From Clostridiales bacterium (GTDB lineage Bacteria; Bacillota; Clostridia; Lachnospirales; Lachnospiraceae), in contig JAHZHF010000080.1 of NCBI GenBank assembly GCA_019420405.1, forward strand, positions 1 to 11,059: DNA of 11,059 nucleotides, in the 5' to 3' direction. Of this stretch, positions 6,732-11,059 are shown piece by piece (position 1 is the first letter of the stretch; every line of letters starts with the position of its first letter). Under the pieces are notes generated by a model. The model saw only the letters and a program-made list of their open reading frames with translations. It was not told the DNA's origin and did not search any database. Position numbers and translations under genes: made by a program.

Positions 6732-7802
6732 TCACTTTTTAAGCCCGTACCGGCTGTAGCTTCTGTACACCAAAGGCAGTAGAACAATAAATAATACACT
6801 GTACAGGAACATTAAGAATGGAATCTGACGAAATACAAACGGCCCAATTTGAAGAAGGACCGGTGTTCTCACTGCATTAAAAATATTAGTCAGCATGGTC
6901 AGCGCAGCGCAAAACAGTGTTGCGATGTAACCGCTCACAAGTATCAGCAAATAATATTCTCCGTACGTCATAATGTAAATACTGTAGGGATCTCCTAACT
7001 GATACGGCGTAAAAAATCCGCTTGTTCCCATCACTGCAAAGGAAATAAGAGATAACAGGCCCGCACCAATCCAGTAGATGACCGTAGCCATGAGGATTCC
7101 TGCGATAACCTTGCTTTTTATTGCCTTCACTCTTCCGTGCTTGGCAGCAAAGAAGACATCCTCTGTCCCCGGCCGGAACTCTCCGGAGAAAATACCGGCT
7201 GCCAGAAATCCTATGATCACTGCCAGCAACAATACATAGGTTTGCGCATACATCGTCATCGTATCCCAGGAATCTTTCGCTGCAAATGAAAGGGGTATTT
7301 CTATCTTTTCGTAAATGCTTTCCAGATAACTTCTCTTCTCGGGTGTTGTTCCGTACTCTTCGGCCATTTTCTTCATGTTGTCCTGATAGATCATATAGAT
7401 ATCCTGCAGCTGATCGTCTGAAATCTGATTCAGCACACTTTCATCCCACTCGGAATCCGGTGTTAATATCTTTATCACGAAGTCTCTTATATCATAATAA
7501 GACTGTATCCTTTTTCCCCATTCTGTATCGGGTATTTCTTCCGGATACTTTGCTGAAATTTCCTCATAATCATTTATAATCTCAGCTATCTTCTCAGGAG
7601 TCACCACTCCTTTCCACCGGTTTTTGTCCTCAGCCAGAAGCCTTCCTGCTTCAATCCCCGTGTGATCCTGTCCCTCTTCGTCCGTATAACTCATACTCCC
7701 GACTGCCAGACCGGAATAAATGATGGTAACTGCCAGCGCTGCCGCAAGTAAAACCTGATTGATCCGCTTTGAAAAAATCTTTTTCAACTCATATTTCAGC
7801 AT
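6732..7802 (-). CDS. ABC-2 type transporter permease
   Basis: Integral membrane protein of 356 residues, partner of the ATPase at 7789-8679. The N-terminal pattern MLKYELKKIFSKRINQ followed by a TM (about 15-35) is typical of ABC-2 permeases. A polar extracytoplasmic segment (about 36-195) follows, then five more hydrophobic segments: VLLLAVIIGFLAAGIFSG, VIAGILMATVIYWIGAGLLSLISFAV, EYYLLILVSGYIATLFCAALTML, VLLQIGPFVF with its neighbours, and FLMFLYSVLFIVLLPLVY. I start it at 7802 rather than at an in-frame ATG 75 bp upstream: AGCAGGTGAT stands 7 nt before this ATG and the extra residues look non-native. It overlaps the ATPase gene by 14 bp, indicating coupled translation. The substrate is unknown; related pairs export peptides, lantibiotics or lipids. 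Confidence 0.85.
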   Translation of the reverse strand: MLKYELKKIFSKRINQVLLAAALAVTIIYSGLAVGSMSYTDEEGQDHTGIEAGRLLAEDKNRWKGVVTPEKIAEIINDYEEISAKYPEEIPDTEWGKRIQSYYDIRDFVIKILTPDSEWDESVLNQISDDQLQDIYMIYQDNMKKMAEEYGTTPEKRSYLESIYEKIEIPLSFAAKDSWDTMTMYAQTYVLLLAVIIGFLAAGIFSGEFRPGTEDVFFAAKHGRVKAIKSKVIAGILMATVIYWIGAGLLSLISFAVMGTSGFFTPYQLGDPYSIYIMTYGEYYLLILVSGYIATLFCAALTMLTNIFNAVRTPVLLQIGPFVFRQIPFLMFLYSVLFIVLLPLVYRSYSRYGLKK

Positions 7803-8679
7803 CAACTTTATCACCTGCTTTCTCTCCAAAGTACAGTAGAAATGCATCCTCCAGTGCTGCCTCTGCCTGTACTGCATTCTCGGTTGGCGGAGTTTTTGAA
7901 AGAACCCTCAGCTCCACCCCGCCGGATACTGTTCTTACATTTCCGGTCAGATATTTTTTCATATAATTGTTCAGTTCACTTTTCGGAACAGTACAATGCC
8001 ATACCGACATATCCATCGAAGAAATGATCTCCTCCGAAGTTCCTGTATAGAAAAATTTTCCTTCTTTCATCAATATGATTTCATTTGCAACATATTCGAC
8101 ATCTGACACAATATGCGTAGACAACAGGACAAGCCGGTCTTCCGACAGTTCACTGATCAGATTGCGGAACCGGATTCTCTCATTCGGGTCAAGCCCCGCC
8201 GTCGGTTCGTCCAGCACGAGTATGCGTGGATCATTCAGCATCGCCTGAGCAATTCCGACTCGCCGGATCATGCCCCCAGATAATGTCCTCATTTTACTTT
8301 TTCGTTTTTCCGCTAATCCGACCTGCTCCAGCAGCTTCAAAGCTCTTTTCTCTGCCACCGCCGGACGAAGCCCCTTGATGGACGAAATATACATCATATA
8401 GTCATATACAGAAAGATCCGGATAAAATCCGTAATTCTGCGGCAGATAACCGAGGATTCCTCTGTAAGAAGCTCCGAGACTGAAAATATCTTTTCCGTTC
8501 CATAAGATCTCCCCGCCTGTCGGGTTGATCGCAGTGCACAGCATCCTTATCAGGGTAGTCTTCCCCGCTCCGTTTACCCCTAACAGTCCGTACACCCCGT
8601 TTCCCATAGAATGTGTTACGTGATCAACTGCATGCACATCCCCGTATTTTTTTGTTACATTTTTAAATTCCAGTTCCAT
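7789..8679 (-). CDS. ABC-2 type transporter ATPase
   Basis: Cytoplasmic ATPase of 296 residues. Walker A GVNGAGKTT at 34-42, Q-loop Gln81 in GYLPQNYGFYPDLSVYDYM, signature LSGGM at 133-137 (Met replacing the usual Gln, common in this subfamily), Walker B ILVLDEP at 153-159 with Glu158, and switch His189 in STHI. The sequence resembles the DrrA/CcmA-like export group. The C-terminal part (about 225-296) is outside the conserved core and may contact the permease. The gene starts inside the end of the membrane-protein gene (17-bp overlap), where GGGAGGTGA provides the ribosome site 6 nt from the ATG, and it overlaps the permease gene at its other end. Export of a toxic or signalling molecule is plausible but not shown. 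Confidence 0.93.
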   Translation of the reverse strand: MELEFKNVTKKYGDVHAVDHVTHSMGNGVYGLLGVNGAGKTTLIRMLCTAINPTGGEILWNGKDIFSLGASYRGILGYLPQNYGFYPDLSVYDYMMYISSIKGLRPAVAEKRALKLLEQVGLAEKRKSKMRTLSGGMIRRVGIAQAMLNDPRILVLDEPTAGLDPNERIRFRNLISELSEDRLVLLSTHIVSDVEYVANEIILMKEGKFFYTGTSEEIISSMDMSVWHCTVPKSELNNYMKKYLTGNVRTVSGGVELRVLSKTPPTENAVQAEAALEDAFLLYFGEKAGDKVDAEI

Positions 8680-9427
8680 CCATCTTCACCTCCCAGTTTA
8701 TTTCGCAGTCACATTGCGATCTGTGGATACAAAATACCAGATAAAAAAACGATACTGTCAGTAATCCGATCCAGGCCGGCATTGAGACTCTCTGATAAAC
8801 AGAATCATCCGACACGATCAGCGCCCATATGAGTATGCACACCATACTCAGGAAAACAGCCGTATACTCCATGTCACTCCATTTGCTGTACAACAGACGG
8901 AAACAGATACAGCAGGAAACGTTAAACGGGATCAGAAAATCTATAATAATCCGGTACGCTGAAATCTGCAGCGTATAAACTGAAATTCCGAAGAAAATTG
9001 TAATCATGGCCAGATCCGCAGCCGCAAACAGCAAGATTCTCGCAGCACAAATCTGCCTCAGAGTATAGAACGCGGTTTTCTCGATCTCAACCGCGGAAAA
9101 CCTCCGGTTCTTCCAGATTTCCGGTATGATCATCACTGAGAACATCACTGCCAGCGCTCCCACCGCCCTCTCTGTATTTGCCCCGCCATCAGAATCTGCG
9201 AGCAGAAGCCAGAGCAGGAGCAGTATCCCTCCCTGCAGAACCCACCATCTCTTTTTGATAAATTTAAACTGCTCAAACAGAAATTCAAAATAAGATGCCC
9301 GTCTGTTATCCTGCCCGCTTACAATCTCTGTACACTGCTCAATCACTGCACGAACCGCCGGCTCCCGGACATATTTCTTCTGTATCAGGGTTTTATAGCT
9401 CCCGATCTTGCTCTGATACTTTTTCAC
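8663..9427 (-). CDS. Six-TM membrane protein of unknown function, next to the sigma factor
   Basis: 254 residues, not recognised as a named family. A charged N-terminal region (1-60) with the stretch VREPAVRAVIEQC is followed by six predicted membrane segments at about 62-77, 88-104, 130-151, 158-180, 188-205 and 217-234, and a short polar tail. The start is a GTG overlapping the sigma-factor stop (GTGA), with GGAGGTG 8 nt upstream in the sigma gene's last codons. The end overlaps the ATPase gene by 17 bp, so it is made together with both. The position between an ECF-type sigma factor and an ABC-2 transporter suggests an anti-sigma-like or sensory role, or a third transporter subunit. The cytoplasmic N-terminus would be the place to contact sigma. 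No zinc anti-sigma motif (H-x3-C-x2-C) is present. Confidence 0.8.
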   Translation of the reverse strand: MKKYQSKIGSYKTLIQKKYVREPAVRAVIEQCTEIVSGQDNRRASYFEFLFEQFKFIKKRWWVLQGGILLLLWLLLADSDGGANTERAVGALAVMFSVMIIPEIWKNRRFSAVEIEKTAFYTLRQICAARILLFAAADLAMITIFFGISVYTLQISAYRIIIDFLIPFNVSCCICFRLLYSKWSDMEYTAVFLSMVCILIWALIVSDDSVYQRVSMPAWIGLLTVSFFYLVFCIHRSQCDCEINWEVKMDGTGI

Positions 9428-9861
9428 TTCATTTCCACCTCCAACTGTTTTGCCAGTAATTCTTTTGCTTTCGACACACAGTATTTTACAAGGGATACTT
9501 TTATATTTAATAAGTCTGAGATTTCTTTTTGTTTTAACCCCTGAAAGAAAAACAGGACCGCAGTCTCTCTTATATCTTCCGGAAGGCGGGCCAGCGCCCG
9601 CTCTATATCCATCCTGATCTCCGTCTCTGTCAGATCCCCCACCGCCGTATCCTGCAGATCCTCATTCAAGATTTCCTTCTTTTTCCTGTAGTCGTTTTTT
9701 ATGATATTCCCCGCGATGCGGTACAGATAGCTCTTTATCTTCCTAATGTCCGTCCCCTTCATAAGAGCCTCAAAAAATCTCACAAATGTCTCCTGCGCCA
9801 TATCTTCGGCGCATTCCCCCTTCCGCATTCTCCCCTGTATAATAAGACACCTGACCGTCAT
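9424..9861 (-). CDS. ECF-type sigma factor with shortened N-terminus
   Basis: 145 residues. Regions visible: part of sigma region 2 with AEDMAQETFVRFFEAL (18-33) and SYLYRIAGNIIKNDYRKKK (44-62), then region 4 with ARLPEDIRETAVLFFFQGLKQKEISDLLNIKVSLVKYCVSKAKELL (91-136), including the helix-turn-helix. ECF factors usually carry about 15-25 more residues before the equivalent of CLIIQG, forming the first helix of region 2. Here an in-frame TAA lies a few codons before the ATG, the upstream DNA is AT-rich with stops in all frames, and no Shine-Dalgarno precedes the ATG at 9861. Either the protein is naturally short, a non-obvious start is used, or the 5' end has been lost. It is first in a four-gene overlapping operon. 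The family call is firm; function as an active sigma factor is uncertain. Confidence 0.8.
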   Translation of the reverse strand: MTVRCLIIQGRMRKGECAEDMAQETFVRFFEALMKGTDIRKIKSYLYRIAGNIIKNDYRKKKEILNEDLQDTAVGDLTETEIRMDIERALARLPEDIRETAVLFFFQGLKQKEISDLLNIKVSLVKYCVSKAKELLAKQLEVEMK

Positions 9862-9893
9862 AAAAAGTTAGTAAAAAATAAATTATTTTTTAA

Positions 9894-9937
9894 TTACAGA
9901 AGGAAAGCGCAGGTCATCCCGCGCTTTCCTTCTGTAA
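9894..9937 (-). terminator. Strong hairpin after the pRiA4b-like gene, probable terminator
   Basis: The 17-bp arms 9894-9910 and 9921-9937 are perfectly complementary around a 10-nt loop. The hairpin stands 27 bp past the stop of the - strand gene at 9964. On the - strand it is followed by TT, an A-rich break and then TTTATTTTTT, so it is an imperfect terminator. The tail on the + strand is less T-rich close to the stem. It separates the pRiA4b-like gene from the sigma-factor operon. Confidence 0.6.
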
Positions 9938-9963
9938 ATCCGTTCATATTTTATTTTGTGTTA

Positions 9964-10728
9964 CTATTTTGACTGCTGCACATCCGGCTGGAACTGATCC
10001 GGATATTTTTGGCTTCCTTCATATCCGCACACTCCCATCCTCGGTGAATTGCACACCGGAAGCCAGAATTCCGGAATTTCCACTTCCCAGTCTTCGTCAT
10101 CGTCTTCTTCCGCACCCTCATATCCGCGAAGACATTCTTCACACCAGAAGGGTTTTTCATCATAATACGCTTCCGGATCGATCCATTCTGCTTCATTTTT
10201 CCCGCACTGGCTGCATACGATCCGAAGCGGATTATTGCGGGATAAGATTGTAATCTTCTCTTTTCTCCGTCCGCCGACACGATAGCTGTGTACCGTCAGA
10301 ATTAGTTCTGTCGTTGAACCGAAATCATATTCATAAGATATTGTCTGTCCAGGCGTTAACACATCTTTCAGCTTATAGTTCATACTTTTTGCCGGCGGTC
10401 CCCAGAATGAATCTTCTGACGGCATTACATCATACAGGACTCCGTCTATATCGAAAGAGCTCAGATGCCCGCAGCATTCCACCCAGATATCCCGGATAAA
10501 TTGGTCGAGTTCCCTCAACGTAGCGTTCTCACTGATCTCGATGATTAACCAGTATGCTTTTGTATACTTTCCCATAAGAACGATCTGAAAATATCCGCAT
10601 TTTGTTTTTCCATTTTCTGCTTCAAGAACCGCTTTTCTCGCCTTGCAGGCCGGCAGATGACGAAGCATCCCGCCCTTCGTATATTCTTTTCCACAGTATT
10701 TGCAGAAGCCTTTTGTCTGGTTTGCCAT
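9964..10728 (-). CDS. pRiA4b ORF-3-like protein with two cysteine clusters
   Basis: 254 residues, cytoplasmic, function not established. The middle part (about 46-165) resembles the plasmid pRiA4b ORF-3 family, found in IS1096 TnpR-type passengers: a start like FQIVLMGKYTKAYWLIIEISENATLRELDQFI, then the conserved GHLSSF at 87-92 and the YEYDFGSTTELIL motif at 132-144. An N-terminal cluster C-x2-C-x11-H-x3-C (Cys9, Cys12, His24, Cys28) looks like a zinc finger. A second set Cys172, Cys175, Cys196, Cys199 looks like a zinc ribbon, and Cys226 and Cys234 lie near the end. An acidic run EEDDDED is at 207-213. The start at 10728 has AAGGAG 9 nt upstream; a longer frame to 10812 runs through the promoter and is rejected. 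Binding of nucleic acid or protein is inference from the zinc clusters. Confidence 0.82.
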   Translation of the reverse strand: MANQTKGFCKYCGKEYTKGGMLRHLPACKARKAVLEAENGKTKCGYFQIVLMGKYTKAYWLIIEISENATLRELDQFIRDIWVECCGHLSSFDIDGVLYDVMPSEDSFWGPPAKSMNYKLKDVLTPGQTISYEYDFGSTTELILTVHSYRVGGRRKEKITILSRNNPLRIVCSQCGKNEAEWIDPEAYYDEKPFWCEECLRGYEGAEEDDDEDWEVEIPEFWLPVCNSPRMGVCGYEGSQKYPDQFQPDVQQSK

Positions 10729-10774
10729 TTTCTTATTCTCCTTATTCTTCCGGATGTTCATAATATTAATATTT

Positions 10775-10783
10775 ATTATAACA
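10775..10783 (-). promoter_or_regulatory. Extended -10 promoter of the pRiA4b-like gene
   Basis: On the - strand TGTTATAAT (10783-10775) is a consensus TATAAT with an extended TG. No good -35 hexamer stands 17 bp upstream. The predicted start near 10768 leaves a leader of about 40 nt. The palindromic element begins about 40 bp further upstream at 10822. Confidence 0.65.
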
Positions 10784-10821
10784 TACTTTTTAAAGGCGAA
10801 AATAAAAAACATATAACTGTT

Positions 10822-11059
10822 CAGCTATTTAGTTCACTAACATTTTCTGTTAAATACGGCCGGAAGCGGGGCTGGATGTTTTGAAAATCGTATTCTGATG
10901 AAGGAAACAGGCGTTACATGCTTCGTTCCGGAATCTGGGAAGGATCTAAGAATCCGAAGAGTTGTTTAAGGGCAAAGCGGCGCGCAGGGCAACTCGCTTA
11001 CGCTCAAACAATCCCTGCGCACCGCTTAACAACACCTCTCCGCCTTCTAAGATCTTCCA
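10822..11059. repeat. Palindromic repeat element, copy 3 (left part; larger than the others, cut by the window end)
   Basis: Left terminus CAGCTATTTAGTTCACTAAC (10822-10841), followed by ATTTTCTG. Collinear internal blocks shared with copy 2: GGAAGCGG (10862-10869), TTTGAA (10880-10885) and TTCTG (10893-10897). GTATTCTG (10890-10897) is shared with copy 1. Beyond these it continues into a long GC-rich inverted repeat: arm 10936-10989 pairs with 11013-11059, with AAGCGGCGCGCAGGG (10975-10989) matching its partner at 14 of 15. The fold centre is near 11001, so if symmetric the element would end near 11180, about 360 bp in total. No convincing gene lies between 10729 and the window end. Confidence 0.72.

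Noticed and set aside
7803..7877. Longer N-terminus for the ABC-2 permease
   Set aside because: The additional 25 residues overlap the ATPase coding region and lack an initiation site; the ATG at 7802 has AGCAGGTGAT at good spacing and gives the usual permease N-terminus.
9862..9890. AGTTAGTAA near 9866 as another palindromic-element end
   Set aside because: Only nine bases match and no partner terminus or internal block lies within several hundred bp, so chance is likely in this AT-rich stretch.
9862..9893. Frameshift that would restore a longer sigma factor
   Set aside because: Stops occur in every frame of the upstream stretch and no region-2-like residues can be recovered, so a single indel does not explain the shortening.
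10729..10812. Longer N-terminus for the pRiA4b-like protein
   Set aside because: It would be translated through the consensus TATAAT and the leader; the ATG at 10728 has AAGGAG at proper distance.
1..11059. CRISPR array, tRNA, rRNA or integrase with attachment site
   Set aside because: No regularly spaced direct repeats, cloverleaf, rRNA segment or recombinase gene was found by eye on either strand.

Overview
The window looks like the chromosome of a low-to-moderate GC Gram-positive anaerobe, most likely a clostridial (Lachnospiraceae-like) gut bacterium. This rests on AGGAG-type ribosome binding sites, tightly overlapping operons, the style of the two-component/ABC exporter genes and extended -10 promoters. 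No ribosomal RNA or marker gene is present to prove the genus.

Layout. At the left, proB (glutamate 5-kinase, 152-955, + strand) stands alone with its own promoter. Positions 956-1433 hold no convincing gene. They contain two long imperfect palindromes (about 966-1165 and 1235-1452) separated by a strong terminator hairpin (1177-1234). From 1434 to 10728 every gene lies on the - strand, in three blocks. (1) Response regulator (5978-6655), histidine kinase (5055-5981), ABC ATPase (4145-4918) and a 904-residue FtsX/MacB-type permease (1434-4148) form a typical two-component-controlled export or envelope-stress module. Three near-identical direct repeats lie just upstream of the ATPase gene. (2) An ECF-type sigma factor with a shortened N-terminus (9424-9861), a six-TM membrane protein (8663-9427), an ABC ATPase (7789-8679) and an ABC-2 permease (6732-7802) all overlap end to start and form one operon. 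(3) A solitary pRiA4b ORF-3-like protein with cysteine clusters (9964-10728) has its own extended -10 promoter and a downstream hairpin.

The most unusual content is a family of palindromic repeat elements. Two complete copies (about 200 and 218 bp) and two copies cut by the window edges (right end of one at 1-53, left half of a larger one from 10822) share a terminal inverted repeat close to CAGCTATTTAGTTCACTAAC and several collinear internal blocks. Each copy folds on itself with arms that match each other better than they match the other copies. One copy runs into the end of the FtsX-like permease gene, so its terminal repeat encodes the last residues and the stop codon. The elements are too small to encode a transposase and look like MITE-type or structured-RNA repeats. 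I do not recognise them as a named family.

How the genes work together: the kinase/regulator pair probably senses an envelope stress or antimicrobial through the FtsX-type transporter and induces it. The sigma/membrane-protein/ABC-2 operon is a second, separately controlled transporter. Read-through from it could also feed the regulator operon, since both run in the same direction only 76 bp apart.
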